NCBI RefSeq assembly: GCF_003722335.1
Contig: NZ_CP026100.1
Location: 4,376,001-4,440,000 of the forward strand
Source: Caulobacter flavus
Lineage (GTDB): Bacteria > Pseudomonadota > Alphaproteobacteria > Caulobacterales > Caulobacteraceae
Direction of reading: 5' to 3'
DNA length: 64,000 bases
Shown here: in pieces, positions 33,425 to 42,198 of the stretch
Layout of the letters: each line of letters opens with the position of its first letter
Position numbering within the stretch: position 1 is the first letter of the stretch
Program-made: the position numbers and the translations under genes
The notes under the pieces: model-generated
The model's database searches: none
What the model saw: only the letters and a program-made list of their open reading frames with translations
What the model was told of the DNA's origin: nothing

Positions 33425-35500
33425 ATGCGTCCCGAGTCGCTCTTTCCCCTGTTCGCCGCGATCTCGACCCTCAAGGGGGTCGGGCCGCGCGTCGCGCCCC
33501 TGGTCGAGAAGCTGGCCGGGTCGATCGTGCGCGACGTGCTGTTCACCGCGCCGCAGAGCCTGATCCGCCGGACGGCGACGACCGCCGCCCAGGCGCAGGA
33601 CGGCCAGGTCCAGACCTTCGTCGTCACCATCGACGCCCACCTGCCGCCGCAGCGCTCGGGCCAGCCCTGGCGCATCCGGGGCTGGGACGAGACCGGCTTC
33701 GTCACCCTGGTCTGGTTCAAGGGCCACGGGCCGCACCTGGAGCGCCAGCACCCAGTGGGCGCCCGCCGCGCCGTCAGCGGCAAGGTCGAGCGCTTCGGAT
33801 CGGAGATCCAGGTCGCCCATCCCGACTACATGCTCGAAGCCGAGCGGATCGACGAGATCCCGCCGATCGAGCCGGTCTACCCCGCCACGGCCGGCCTGCC
33901 CTCGCGCACCTTCCGCAAGTTCGCCCAGGAGGCCCTGTCGCGGGCCCAGGCTCTGCCGGAATGGCAGGACGCGGCCTGGATGGCCCGCGAGGGCCTGCCG
34001 GCGTGGCGCGAGGCCTTCGAGCGGCTGCACGGCCCCGAGGCCGAGATCGACCTGTCGCCGATGTCGGCGGCCCGCCGGCGGCTGGCCTATGACGAGCTGC
34101 TGGCCCACCAGCTGGCCCTGGCCCAGCGCAAGGCCGGCAAGCGCGCCCAGCCGGGTCCGCGCATCGTCTCGGGCTCTCTGGCCGAGGCGGCCGAGAAGGC
34201 CCTGCCCTTCCGACTGACCGGCGCCCAGGTGCGGGCCCTGTCGGAGGTGCGCGGCGACCTGGCCCACGGCGAGCGGATGAGCCGCCTGCTGCAGGGCGAC
34301 GTCGGCTCCGGCAAGACCGTCGTGGCCATGCTGGCCATGGCCGACGCGGCCGGCGCCGGCTTCCAGTCGGCCCTGATGGCCCCTACCGAGATCCTGGCTC
34401 GCCAGCACTACGAGACCCTCGCCCCGCCGCTGGAGGCGCAGGGTCTGGCCGTCGTGCTGCTGACCGGACGCGACAAGGGCGGCGCCCGCGCCGCCAAGCT
34501 GGCGAAGCTGGCCGACGGTTCGGCCGCCGTGGCGGTGGGCACCCACGCCCTGTTCCAGGACGACGTGGCCTTCCAGAGCCTGGCCCTGACCATCATCGAC
34601 GAGCAGCACCGCTTCGGCGTCAACGAGCGCCGGCGGCTGCAGGAAAAGGGAGACGGCGTCCACTTGCTGGCGATGTCGGCCACGCCCATTCCCCGGACGC
34701 TGGAGCTGACCGTGTTCGGCGACCTGGACGTCTCGCGCATCGACGAGAAGCCGCCGGGCCGCACGCCGGTGGCCACCCGGGCCGCGCCGACGCCGCGCGT
34801 GCCCGAGATCGTGGAGCGACTGCGCGGGGCGATCGAGGGCGGCGCCCAGGCCTTCTGGATATGCCCGCTGGTCTCGGAGTCCGAGAAGGTCGACCTGCGG
34901 GCGGCCGAGGACCGCGCCGCCGACCTGAAGAAGATCCTGGGCTCGCGCGTCGGCCTGGTCCACGGCCAGATGCCGGCGGCCGAGAAGGACGCGGTGATGC
35001 AGGCCTTCGTCGACGGCGAGGTCGGGGTGCTGGTCGCCACCACCGTGGTCGAGGTCGGGGTCAACGTGCCCAACGCCAGCATCATGGTCATCGAGCACGC
35101 CGACCGCTTCGGTCTGGCGCAACTTCATCAGCTTCGCGGAAGAGTGGGTCGCGGGATGCGCGAAAGCTCCTGCGTGCTGCTGTACGACCCGCCCCTCTCC
35201 GAAGTCGCCCAGCAGCGGCTCGACATCCTGCGGCGCTCCGACGATGGCTTCGAGATCGCCGAGAAGGACCTGGAACTGCGCGGCGGCGGCGATCCGCTGG
35301 GCCTCAAGCAGAGCGGCTTCCCCGCCTATCGCCTGGCCGATCCCGTGGCCCACCGCGACCTGATCGCCGTCGCCGCCGACGACGCCCGCCTGATCCTGGC
35401 GCGCGACCCGGACCTCGCCTCCCCGCGCGGCGAGGCGGTGCGGACCCTGCAGGCGCTATTCGACTGGAAGCCGGCCTCGGGTCTGAACGACGCGGGGTGA
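33425..35500 (+). CDS. recG: ATP-dependent DNA helicase RecG
   Basis: A 691-residue branched-DNA helicase that remodels stalled forks and Holliday junctions. The wedge (OB) domain is in the first 170 residues and starts with LKGVGPRVAPLVEKL. The helicase motifs are GDVGSGKTVVA (Walker A), DEQHRFGV (motif II), SATPIPRTL (motif III), TTVVEVGVNVP and QLRGRVGR. ATG 33425 gives the normal family length; upstream codons run into the divergent hydrolase gene and are rejected. A palindromic repeat follows it. Confidence 0.97.
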   Translation: MRPESLFPLFAAISTLKGVGPRVAPLVEKLAGSIVRDVLFTAPQSLIRRTATTAAQAQDGQVQTFVVTIDAHLPPQRSGQPWRIRGWDETGFVTLVWFKGHGPHLERQHPVGARRAVSGKVERFGSEIQVAHPDYMLEAERIDEIPPIEPVYPATAGLPSRTFRKFAQEALSRAQALPEWQDAAWMAREGLPAWREAFERLHGPEAEIDLSPMSAARRRLAYDELLAHQLALAQRKAGKRAQPGPRIVSGSLAEAAEKALPFRLTGAQVRALSEVRGDLAHGERMSRLLQGDVGSGKTVVAMLAMADAAGAGFQSALMAPTEILARQHYETLAPPLEAQGLAVVLLTGRDKGGARAAKLAKLADGSAAVAVGTHALFQDDVAFQSLALTIIDEQHRFGVNERRRLQEKGDGVHLLAMSATPIPRTLELTVFGDLDVSRIDEKPPGRTPVATRAAPTPRVPEIVERLRGAIEGGAQAFWICPLVSESEKVDLRAAEDRAADLKKILGSRVGLVHGQMPAAEKDAVMQAFVDGEVGVLVATTVVEVGVNVPNASIMVIEHADRFGLAQLHQLRGRVGRGMRESSCVLLYDPPLSEVAQQRLDILRRSDDGFEIAEKDLELRGGGDPLGLKQSGFPAYRLADPVAHRDLIAVAADDARLILARDPDLASPRGEAVRTLQALFDWKPASGLNDAG

Positions 35501-35510
35501 ACTGCCTTCC

Positions 35511-35559
35511 GGCGGTCCCCTCCGGCCCTCCGGGCTGCCTCCCCCAAAGGGGGAGGAGC
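35511..35559. repeat. GC-rich palindromic intergenic repeat, half copy C (inverted)
   Basis: Its reverse complement aligns closely with the right half of the copy at 57664-57760: CTCCCCC, a short loop, GGGGGAGG, then GCCCGGAGGGCCGGAGGGG. It sits between the convergent recG and clpX genes. Confidence 0.75.
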
Positions 35560-35561
35560 AA

Positions 35562-35593
35562 ACAAAAACGGCGGGTCCTGGGGGCCCGCCGTT
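35562..35593 (-). terminator. Intrinsic terminator of clpX
   Basis: AACGGCGGG and CCCGCCGTT form a perfect 9-base stem with a 9-base loop. Read leftward, it is followed by a T-rich tract (TTTTTGTTTG). It lies 28 bases after the clpX stop. Confidence 0.85.
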
Positions 35594-35621
35594 CTCGTTT
35601 CCAAGCTTGCGTCGCCGGGCC

Positions 35622-36884
35622 TTAGGCCGAGGCGGCGCCGCCCTTCTTCTCGGCGTAGATCAGCAGCGGCTGGGCGCGGCCTTCGACGACCTCGGCGTTG
35701 ACCACCACTTCCTCGACGCCCTCGTAGTTGGGCAGTTCGAACATGGTCTCCAGCAGGATGCCTTCCATGATCGAGCGCAGGCCGCGGGCGCCGGTCTTGC
35801 GGGCGATGGCCTTCTTGGCGACCTGGTGCAGGGCGTCCTCGGTGAAGGTCAGGCCGATGTTCTCCATCTCGAACAGGCGCTGGTACTGCTTGACGAAGGC
35901 GTTCTTCGGCTCGGTCAGGATCTTCACCAGGGCGGCCTCGTCGAGGTCTTCCAGGGTGGCGATCACCGGCAGGCGGCCGATGAATTCCGGGATCAGGCCG
36001 AAGCGCTGCAGGTCGTCGGGCTCGACGCCGCGCAGGATCTCGCCGGTGCGACGGTCTTCCGGATCGGCCACCTTGGCGCCGAAGCCGATCGACTTGGCCG
36101 AGCCGCGCGCCGAGATGATGCGCTCGAGGCCCGCGAAGGCGCCGCCGCAGATGAACAGGATGTTCGTCGTGTCGACCTGCAGGAACTCCTGCTGGGGATG
36201 CTTGCGCCCGCCTTGCGGCGGCACGGAGGCGACGGTGCCTTCCATGATCTTCAGCAGGGCCTGCTGCACGCCTTCGCCCGACACGTCGCGGGTGATCGAC
36301 GGGTTGTCGGACTTGCGGCTGATCTTGTCGATTTCGTCGATGTAGACGATGCCGCGCTGGGCGCGCTCGACGTTGTAGTCGGCGGCCTGCAGCAGCTTGA
36401 GCACGATGTTCTCGACGTCTTCGCCCACGTAACCGGCTTCGGTCAGGGTCGTGGCGTCGGCCATCGTGAACGGCACGTCGATGATTCGGGCCAGCGTCTG
36501 GGCCAGCAGGGTCTTACCCGTGCCGGTCGGACCGACCAGCAGGATGTTCGACTTGGCCAGTTCCACGTCGTTGTTCTTCGAGGCGTGGTTCAGGCGCTTG
36601 TAGTGATTGTGCACCGCGACCGCGAGCACCTTCTTGGCGTGACCTTGGCCGATCACGTAGTCGTCCAGGACTTCGCAGATCTCGCGCGGCGTCGGAACGC
36701 CGTCCTTGGACTTCACGAAGGCGATCTTGTGCTCTTCACGGATGATATCCATGCAAAGCTCGACGCATTCATCGCAGATGAACACGGTGGGTCCGGCGAT
36801 GAGCTTGCGCACTTCATGTTGGCTCTTTCCGCAGAAAGAACAGTACAGGGTGCTCTTGGCGTCGCCGCTGGCGGCTTTCGTCAT
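35622..36884 (-). CDS. clpX: ATP-dependent Clp protease ATPase subunit ClpX
   Basis: A 420-residue AAA+ unfoldase. The N-terminal zinc-binding domain has Cys15, Cys18, Cys37 and Cys40. The ATPase core shows GPTGTGKT (Walker A), IVYIDEIDK (Walker B) and the pore loop GYVGED; sensor 2 lies near GARGLRSIMEG. ClpX feeds substrates into ClpP; in Caulobacter ClpXP degrades the cell-cycle regulator CtrA. clpP lies 1.7 kb away on the same strand, separated by two other genes. A dedicated terminator suggests it is transcribed by itself. Confidence 0.98.
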   Translation of the reverse strand: MTKAASGDAKSTLYCSFCGKSQHEVRKLIAGPTVFICDECVELCMDIIREEHKIAFVKSKDGVPTPREICEVLDDYVIGQGHAKKVLAVAVHNHYKRLNHASKNNDVELAKSNILLVGPTGTGKTLLAQTLARIIDVPFTMADATTLTEAGYVGEDVENIVLKLLQAADYNVERAQRGIVYIDEIDKISRKSDNPSITRDVSGEGVQQALLKIMEGTVASVPPQGGRKHPQQEFLQVDTTNILFICGGAFAGLERIISARGSAKSIGFGAKVADPEDRRTGEILRGVEPDDLQRFGLIPEFIGRLPVIATLEDLDEAALVKILTEPKNAFVKQYQRLFEMENIGLTFTEDALHQVAKKAIARKTGARGLRSIMEGILLETMFELPNYEGVEEVVVNAEVVEGRAQPLLIYAEKKGGAASA

Positions 36885-37230
36885 GGTCGCTTCTCACGCT
36901 AGGGCGGACACGGCGAAAGCCGCTACCGCCGACTCCCAACGCGTATCCCGCCACCGAAGCAACAGGATACCCAGGGGGAGTTGTCTAATCCTTGACATTC
37001 CCCGATCCGAACGCGCCGCACAAGCCTTGGAGCCCGTTTCCGGCGCCAAGTTCGTGGATGTTTCGGTTCTGATCATGGGATTCCATCCCTAGATGGGACG
37101 ACTGTAGGCCAAAGCAAGCACCTGGAGGGCTGTGGAACATCGCCGCAGGCTCTAAGCTTTTCTCGACGTGCCCGGAATCGTGCTGCAAGCGGCGCCGCAA
37201 GAAGGAGTTCGCCCGACGGGCGGAGACGAG
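36885..37230. other. Divergent intergenic region upstream of clpX
   Basis: This 346-base spacer contains no convincing ORF. On the plus strand CTTGACA at about 36992 could be a -35 element for the HAD phosphatase gene, but no good -10 partner is visible. A short hairpin (TGGGAT / ATCCCA) is at 37076-37090. The clpX promoter must lie here but could not be assigned. Confidence 0.5.
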
Positions 37231-37890
37231 ATGTCCGAGATTCATGAGGCGTCGGAAGACGCTCACGCCCCCACGCACACCGAAGCCAGCCCGCCGCTGG
37301 TGGCCTTCGACTTCGACGGCACCCTGACCGTGCGCGACAGCTTCACGGCCTTCCTGAAGTGGCGGGTCGGCGGCGGCCGCTGGACGATGGGCATGATCCG
37401 CCTGGCGCCGGCCGCCCTCTCCTACCTGTTCCATCGCGATCGCGGCCGCATCAAGGCCGCGGCCATCCGCGAGTTCCTCAAGGGCGTGCCGCAGGAACGC
37501 CTGGAGGCCCAGGCCCGCACCTTCGCCGAGACTCACGCCCAGAGCCTGTTCCGTCCCGACGCCCTGGCGGTGTGGCGGCGCTGGCGAGCGCAGGGCGCCA
37601 GGATGGTGATCGTCACCGCCTCGCCCGACATCGTGGTGGCCCCGTTCGCGCGCGGCATCGGCGCCGACCTGCTGATCGGCACCAAGCTGGCCTACGACCT
37701 GAACGGCAAGGTGGTCGGCGGCCTTTCGGGCCCCAACTGCCGGGGCCCCGAGAAGGTGGTGCGCCTGCGCGAGACCTTCGGCGAGCGCGTGAAGCTGGCC
37801 GCTGCCTACGGCGACACCTCGGGCGACACCGAGATGCTGGCCATCGCCCAGGAGCGCGGCTACCGCATCTTCAAGGGCAAGCCGGTCTGA
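37231..37890 (+). CDS. HAD-IB family phosphatase
   Basis: A 219-residue HAD hydrolase. Motif I is FDFDGTLT, motif II is VTASP and motif IV is GDTSGDTEML, the subclass IB pattern shared with phosphoserine phosphatase and CicA. A helical cap lies between motifs I and II. Caulobacter CicA is a related HAD protein, but the substrate here is unknown. GGAGA lies 6 bases before ATG 37231; an earlier start would add 21 poor-looking residues. Confidence 0.85.
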   Translation: MSEIHEASEDAHAPTHTEASPPLVAFDFDGTLTVRDSFTAFLKWRVGGGRWTMGMIRLAPAALSYLFHRDRGRIKAAAIREFLKGVPQERLEAQARTFAETHAQSLFRPDALAVWRRWRAQGARMVIVTASPDIVVAPFARGIGADLLIGTKLAYDLNGKVVGGLSGPNCRGPEKVVRLRETFGERVKLAAAYGDTSGDTEMLAIAQERGYRIFKGKPV

Positions 37891-37938
37891 CGAACGGGGA
37901 TCTCCACACCCTACATAATGACGCGAGATAGGGGCCCC

Positions 37939-38457
37939 CTACTCCACGCTGGCCATGCCCGGCGCCTGGGTCGACACCGACAGGCTGCCGATGGCCGAAT
38001 AGGCCTGGTCGAAGACCGCGCGCTGGTCGTCGTCCAGCGCCTTGTAGAGCCGCCCCATCGCCTTCACCCGCCGCTGCTCGACGGCCAGTTGCTCGCGCTG
38101 CAGGGCCAGCCCGGCGCGGGCCTGCGCCAGCGGGGTCTCGTCCTGGGGCGCAGCCACGGCCAGGACCACGCCGGCGGGCCTGGCGCTGGACGCCAGGATG
38201 AAGTCGCGCCAGCGGTCCTGCTGGGCCGGGGTCAGGGCCAGGTTCTGGCGCAGGGTGGCCAGGCCCGCCGTAACGCCGTCCTGCAACAGACGATCGGAGA
38301 TGATCTGCTGCACCTGCTCGGGGCTGACCCCGACGCGCAGGGTGGCCACGCCGTGGCGCGGCGCGGGGTCGGAAAAGTCCTGGGCGTTGGCGGCGGCGCC
38401 GGCCAGGCTCAGGAAGGCCCACAAGGCGCAAAGCGAAAGGCGGCGGCGGGCGGTCAT
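37939..38457 (-). CDS. Periplasmic LTXXQ-motif (Spy/CpxP-like) protein
   Basis: A 172-residue protein with a signal peptide ending AAANAQDF and then a mostly helical mature part. LALTPAQQDRWRDF contains the LTXXQ motif of the Spy/CpxP group, periplasmic chaperone-like or stress-sensing proteins, with a second partial repeat later. The match is to one motif only, so function is inferred. ATG 38457 gives the cleanest signal peptide; two upstream ATGs exist. Confidence 0.75.
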   Translation of the reverse strand: MTARRRLSLCALWAFLSLAGAAANAQDFSDPAPRHGVATLRVGVSPEQVQQIISDRLLQDGVTAGLATLRQNLALTPAQQDRWRDFILASSARPAGVVLAVAAPQDETPLAQARAGLALQREQLAVEQRRVKAMGRLYKALDDDQRAVFDQAYSAIGSLSVSTQAPGMASVE

Positions 38458-38584
38458 GGCCGGGCTCCGAGGCTCGAGGATCGTCATGCGATCCTTGTCG
38501 CCGCCCTCCCCGGCCGATCTGGGGCCGGTTTGTTTCGCCCGCTCGCGCCAGCATGGCCAAAGCGGGACCATCGCGACAGCAATG

Positions 38585-38614
38585 AAAAAGCCGCCGACCT
38601 TGCGGCCGACGGCT
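38585..38614 (-). terminator. Intrinsic terminator of clpP
   Basis: An 11-base stem (AGCCGTCGGCC with GGTCGGCGGCT, two G-U pairs) closed by a GCAA tetraloop is followed leftward by TTTTT. It starts 25 bases after the clpP stop. Confidence 0.88.
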
Positions 38615-38639
38615 CGTTTCTCAGCTCTGGAAGAGGGCT

Positions 38640-39269
38640 TTAGGCGCTCGCTTCCGAGGTCTCGCGGTTCTCGTTGATCTGGTCGATCAGGCCCCAGGCC
38701 TTGGCTTCCTCGGCGCTCATGAAGTTGTCGCGGTCCAGGTCGCGCTCGACTTCTTCATAGGTGCGGCCGCAGTGCTTGACGTAGATCTCGTTCAGGCGAC
38801 GCTTGGTCTTCGAGATGTCCTCGGCGTGACGCATGATGTCCGAGGCCTGGCCGCGGAAGCCGCCCGACGGCTGGTGCACCATGATGCGGGCGTTCGGCAG
38901 CGCGATGCGCTGGCCAGGCGCGCCGGCGCAGAGCAGCAGGCTGCCCATCGAGGCGGCCATGCCCATGCACACGGTCGTCACCGGGCTCTTGATGTATTGC
39001 ATGGTGTCGTAGATCGCGAGGCCCGACGTCACCACGCCGCCCGGCGAGTTGATGTACATGGCGATTTCCTTCTTGGGGTTCTCGGACTCCAGGAAGAGCA
39101 GCTGGGCGCAGATCAGCGAGGCCATGCCGTCTTCGACCGGGCCGGTGAGGAAGATGATCCGCTCCTTGAGCAGGCGCGAGAAGATGTCGAAGGCGCGCTC
39201 GCCGCGGCTGGTCTGCTCGACCACCATCGGAACCAGGTTCATCGCCGTCTCGACCGGATCGTACATCAT
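38640..39269 (-). CDS. clpP: ATP-dependent Clp protease proteolytic subunit ClpP
   Basis: A 209-residue serine peptidase. The triad is Ser107 (GMAASMGS), His132 (MVHQPSGGF) and Asp181 (LDRDNFM). ClpP forms two stacked heptamer rings that degrade proteins fed by ClpX or ClpA. ATG 39269 is preceded by AGAAGGGCG about 9 bases upstream; a second ATG follows immediately. The neighbouring tig and clpX genes form the usual quality-control block, here interrupted by small genes. Confidence 0.97.
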   Translation of the reverse strand: MMYDPVETAMNLVPMVVEQTSRGERAFDIFSRLLKERIIFLTGPVEDGMASLICAQLLFLESENPKKEIAMYINSPGGVVTSGLAIYDTMQYIKSPVTTVCMGMAASMGSLLLCAGAPGQRIALPNARIMVHQPSGGFRGQASDIMRHAEDISKTKRRLNEIYVKHCGRTYEEVERDLDRDNFMSAEEAKAWGLIDQINENRETSEASA

Positions 39270-39480
39270 GTGGGGTTCGCCCTTCTCGAAATGTCTTTGC
39301 GGGCGCGAATCAGCGTCGCGCTCTCGCTCCTGACGCATATCGCGTGGCGCTTAACAGGTTGCAAGGTGTGGGCAGGCAGGTGTGTTGCCGCGCACAGATC
39401 GCATAACGACGATATATCAACTTCCGATTGTTCGCACCCGGCCGCCATGAGGGACGGCCGCCGGACGGGGAGCAACGACA

Positions 39481-39930
39481 ATGACAGACACGCTCGAAGC
39501 CCTGCAGATCACTCAGGGTGCCGCCGCCGAACTGACCTGCAACATCGTCCTGACCGTGGGTCCATACGCGTCCATCGACGTCGATCCGAACGGCCGCCCG
39601 TTCGTGGCGCTGTCGGCCGGGCCGCTGCCGCAGCCGATCTGGAACGTGCAGATCCTCAGCTGGGACGGCCCGATGGCCAAGGCCTACATCAGCAACCGGT
39701 CGGGCAAGGCCTTCTGGAACACCGACGCCGGCCGCGGCCAGCCGGCCCCGCTCTACGTCCAGCCCGGCCAGCCCTCGACGATCATCCTGACCCTGCAGCC
39801 CAACCGGACCACGTTCCTGCTGGAGGCCGCCTTCCAGCCGGGCGGCAACATCGGCCCGGCCGAGGGCCCCGGCTTCGCCTACCTGTCGACGGGCGCGGCC
39901 GCGCCGGTGGAGATCGTGTTCCAGCCCTGA
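39481..39930 (+). CDS. Hypothetical protein, predicted beta-sandwich
   Basis: A 149-residue protein without signal peptide or membrane segment. It is rich in Pro, Gly and alternating hydrophobic residues, suggesting an all-beta fold. No motif of a known family is recognised. It has GGGGAGC 8 bases before the ATG. It sits alone between clpP and tig, a spot that is usually tight, so it may be an accessory insertion. Base composition matches the surroundings. Confidence 0.75.
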   Translation: MTDTLEALQITQGAAAELTCNIVLTVGPYASIDVDPNGRPFVALSAGPLPQPIWNVQILSWDGPMAKAYISNRSGKAFWNTDAGRGQPAPLYVQPGQPSTIILTLQPNRTTFLLEAAFQPGGNIGPAEGPGFAYLSTGAAAPVEIVFQP

Positions 39931-39950
39931 GGCTTGGCGGCGCCGAAACG

Positions 39951-39980
39951 AAAAGGGCGCGGACCTCGCGGTCCGCGCCC
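39951..39980 (-). terminator. Intrinsic terminator of tig
   Basis: A perfect 11-base stem GGGCGCGGACC / GGTCCGCGCCC with a TCGC loop is followed leftward by TTTTCGTTT. It lies 29 bases after the tig stop and may also end the convergent small gene. Confidence 0.9.
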
Positions 39981-40009
39981 CATGTCGTTCAGTCGGATGG
40001 ACCGACGGC

Positions 40010-41374
40010 TCAGCCGCCGTAGCCTTCCGGCAGGTCGTCTTCTTCCAGAAGCTCTTCCTTGGAGACTTCCTTTTCCTCGACCTTGGCCTTGTCGAAGATC
40101 AGGTCGACGACCTTGTCTTCGTAGATCGGGGCGCGCAGCGAGGCCTGCAGGTCGGCGCGCTGGCGATACATGTCGAACACCTGCTGGGCCTGGGCGCCGT
40201 ACTGGCGGGCTTCGCGGACGATCGCTTCGTTCAGTTCCTGGTCGGTGACGACGACGTCGTTCTTGCGGCCGATCTCGGCGAGCACCAGACCCAGGCGCAC
40301 GCGGCGCTCGGCGATCTTCTTGTACTCGTCCTGCAGCTGCTCTTCGGTCTTGTCGGCGTCTTCCGGCGGCAGGCCGCCTTGCGACTTGTCGGCCTGGACC
40401 TGTTGCCAGATGCCGGCGAACTCGGCTTCGACCATGCGCGGCGGCAGGGCGAAGTCGTGCTTGCTGTCCAGCACGTCCAGCAGGGCGCGCTTGAGCTTGA
40501 AGCGCGAGCTGTTGGCGTAGCGGCCTTCCAGGTTCGACTTCAGCAGGTCCTTCAGGGCGGCCAGGTCGGCCAGGCCCAGGCGCTTGGCCAGCTCGTCGTC
40601 GGCTTCGGCGTCGACCGGGGCGCGCACTTCCTTCACGGTCGTGGCGAACTCGGCGTCCTTACCGGCCAGTTCGGCGGCCTGGTAGTCTTCCGGGAACTTC
40701 ACCTTCACGGTGACGACGTCTTCCGGCTTGGCGCCGACCAGTTGCTCTTCGAAGCCCGGGATGAACTGGCCCGAACCGAGCACCAGTTCGGCGTCGTTGG
40801 CCGTGCCGCCGGCGAAGGCGACGCCGTCGATGGTGCCGACGAAGTCGATCAGCAGCTGGTCGCCGTCCTTGGCCTTCAGGCTCTTGCCCTTGCGCGGCTC
40901 GTAGGTGCGGGCCTGCTTGGCCAGCTCGGCCAGGGCTTCGTCCACTTCGGCGTCGGCGATCTTGTAGACCGGCTTGACCAGCTCGATCGAGGCCGGGTCG
41001 ATCGGCTCGAATTCCGGCATGATCTCGACGGCCAGTTCGAAGGCCAGGTCCTCGCCGCCGGCGATTACCTTGTCCATGTCCGAGGTCGGCTTCAGGTCGG
41101 GCTGGCCGGCCGGACGCAGCTTGTTGTCGTCCAGGATCTTCTGGGTGGTCTCGTTCAGCGCCTGCTCGATGACTTCGCCCATCAGGCCCTTGCCGTACAG
41201 GCGACGCACGTGCGCGGCCGGCACCTTGCCCGGGCGGAAGCCCTTGACGTTCATCTGCGGCGCGACTTCGGCGACCCGGGCTTCGAAACGCGTGGCCAGC
41301 TCGCTCGCGGGCACCGTGACGCTGTAAACCTTGCTGAGGCCTTCGCCCGACTTTTCAACGATCTGCATCGACAT
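40010..41374 (-). CDS. tig: Trigger factor
   Basis: A 454-residue ribosome-associated chaperone and peptidyl-prolyl isomerase. The N-terminal ribosome-docking signature is GFRPGKVPAAHVRRLYG (about residues 40-56). The FKBP domain is in the middle (DGDQLLIDFVGTIDG, ELVLGSGQFIPGFE), followed by a long helical C-terminal arm and an acidic tail ending DDLPEGYGG. GAGAAG lies upstream of ATG 41374. Its position before clpP is conserved in many bacteria. Confidence 0.97.
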   Translation of the reverse strand: MSMQIVEKSGEGLSKVYSVTVPASELATRFEARVAEVAPQMNVKGFRPGKVPAAHVRRLYGKGLMGEVIEQALNETTQKILDDNKLRPAGQPDLKPTSDMDKVIAGGEDLAFELAVEIMPEFEPIDPASIELVKPVYKIADAEVDEALAELAKQARTYEPRKGKSLKAKDGDQLLIDFVGTIDGVAFAGGTANDAELVLGSGQFIPGFEEQLVGAKPEDVVTVKVKFPEDYQAAELAGKDAEFATTVKEVRAPVDAEADDELAKRLGLADLAALKDLLKSNLEGRYANSSRFKLKRALLDVLDSKHDFALPPRMVEAEFAGIWQQVQADKSQGGLPPEDADKTEEQLQDEYKKIAERRVRLGLVLAEIGRKNDVVVTDQELNEAIVREARQYGAQAQQVFDMYRQRADLQASLRAPIYEDKVVDLIFDKAKVEEKEVSKEELLEEDDLPEGYGG

Positions 41375-41509
41375 TCTTAGCTTCTCGGATCAGGGCGCCC
41401 GCGCCCGTCGTCCGCCCCAGGGGTCAAAAAATCATAGCCGCCCACGTCACCGGGGCGGCGAAAGAGCGCCCTTATGTCACGACACATCGCGTCGATCAAA
41501 GGGTATGGC

Positions 41510-41541
41510 GTCGCCGCGCGCAAAACGCTGCGCGCGGCGAC
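41510..41541 (-). terminator. Hairpin directly after tRNA-Leu
   Basis: A perfect 12-base stem, GTCGCCGCGCGC with GCGCGCGGCGAC, and an 8-base loop start one base after the tRNA 3' CCA (leftward). No strong T tract follows, so it may act as terminator or as an RNase stop for 3' processing. Confidence 0.7.
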
Positions 41542-41542
41542 A

Positions 41543-41627
41543 TGGTGCGGATGAGAGGACTCGAACCTCCACGCCTCTCGGCGCTGGAACCTAAATCCAG
41601 TGCGTCTACCAGTTCCGCCACATCCGC
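41543..41627 (-). tRNA. tRNA-Leu (anticodon TAG)
   Basis: The reverse strand folds as a class II tRNA of 85 bases: acceptor GCGGATG pairs with CATCCGC, the anticodon stem is CTGGA/TCCAG with loop TTTAGGT (anticodon TAG), there is a long variable arm (CGCCGAGAGGCG region), the T arm contains GTTCGAGTC, and CCA is encoded. It reads CUN leucine codons. Confidence 0.96.
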
Positions 41628-41759
41628 GTGGGGGCGAGCCTTAGCCGTCGTCGCGCGACATTTGAAGTGTCCGCGAAGAATTTTCGTAGACCAGCGGAAC
41701 CCCGGCAGGGCGACGTCGTTTTCTCCGTGTCCCGTCGAGCGTAACGCCACGAGACATTA

Positions 41760-41805
41760 AACCGGCCCGGGCCTTGCCCCCCCGACTGACGCCCGGGCCG
41801 GTTTT
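41760..41805 (+). terminator. Orphan rho-independent terminator
   Basis: AACCGGCCCGGGC pairs perfectly with GCCCGGGCCGGTT (13 bases, 18-base loop), followed rightward by TTTTCCC. No gene ends on the plus strand nearby: the gap 41628-41925 lies between tRNA-Leu and a small ORF. It may end an unannotated RNA. Confidence 0.75.
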
Positions 41806-41925
41806 CCCTCTCCCTACGGACCAGATTTCGCGCGCAACCCTGCGAGGCTTGAATTTTCGTGGATTCGCACGCAACCATTCGCCATCAGCGACGGTTAACT
41901 GCGCCATGGCGTGGGAGAACAGCGT

Positions 41926-42102
41926 ATGCGGACGATCGAGGTCAACGAGACCGAGGCCGGTTGGGAAGTCACCTGCGACCGTCAGGTGGTGTTCACCGAT
42001 TCCCTGGAGCAGCGGTCGTTCCAGGCCGCGCTCGACTATGGCAGCCGGCTGTTCGACGAAGGTGTCCGCGCCGAGATCGTCCTGCACCGCCTGGAAGCCT
42101 GA
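41926..42102 (+). CDS. Small hypothetical protein (58 residues)
   Basis: A 58-residue protein, MRTIEVNETEAGWEV at the start, with three predicted strands and one helix. It resembles small DUF2188-like folds but cannot be placed firmly. GGGAGA lies about 9 bases before the ATG, and codon use is like that of its neighbours, so it is probably real. It is a single gene before the metA leader. Confidence 0.65.
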   Translation: MRTIEVNETEAGWEVTCDRQVVFTDSLEQRSFQAALDYGSRLFDEGVRAEIVLHRLEA

Positions 42103-42198
42103 CCCGCCCCTCCCCGGCTAGCCGCCACGCGAGCGTGCCGTGAACGCGACGTCGCGCCCCTTGCGATCGCGCGGCCGCGCCTTTAAAGCCAAGCCTGC

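Noticed and set aside
30935..35353. A 1472-codon open frame on the minus strand across the ABC operon and recG
   Set aside because: It is an antisense shadow caused by high GC at third positions; recG, the ABC ATPase and the hydrolase on the other frames have clear family motifs, while this frame has only repetitive Gly/Arg/Gln-rich sequence.
41543..41627. tRNA-Leu as an integration (att) site
   Set aside because: I saw no duplicated tRNA 3' end, integrase gene or change in base composition nearby.
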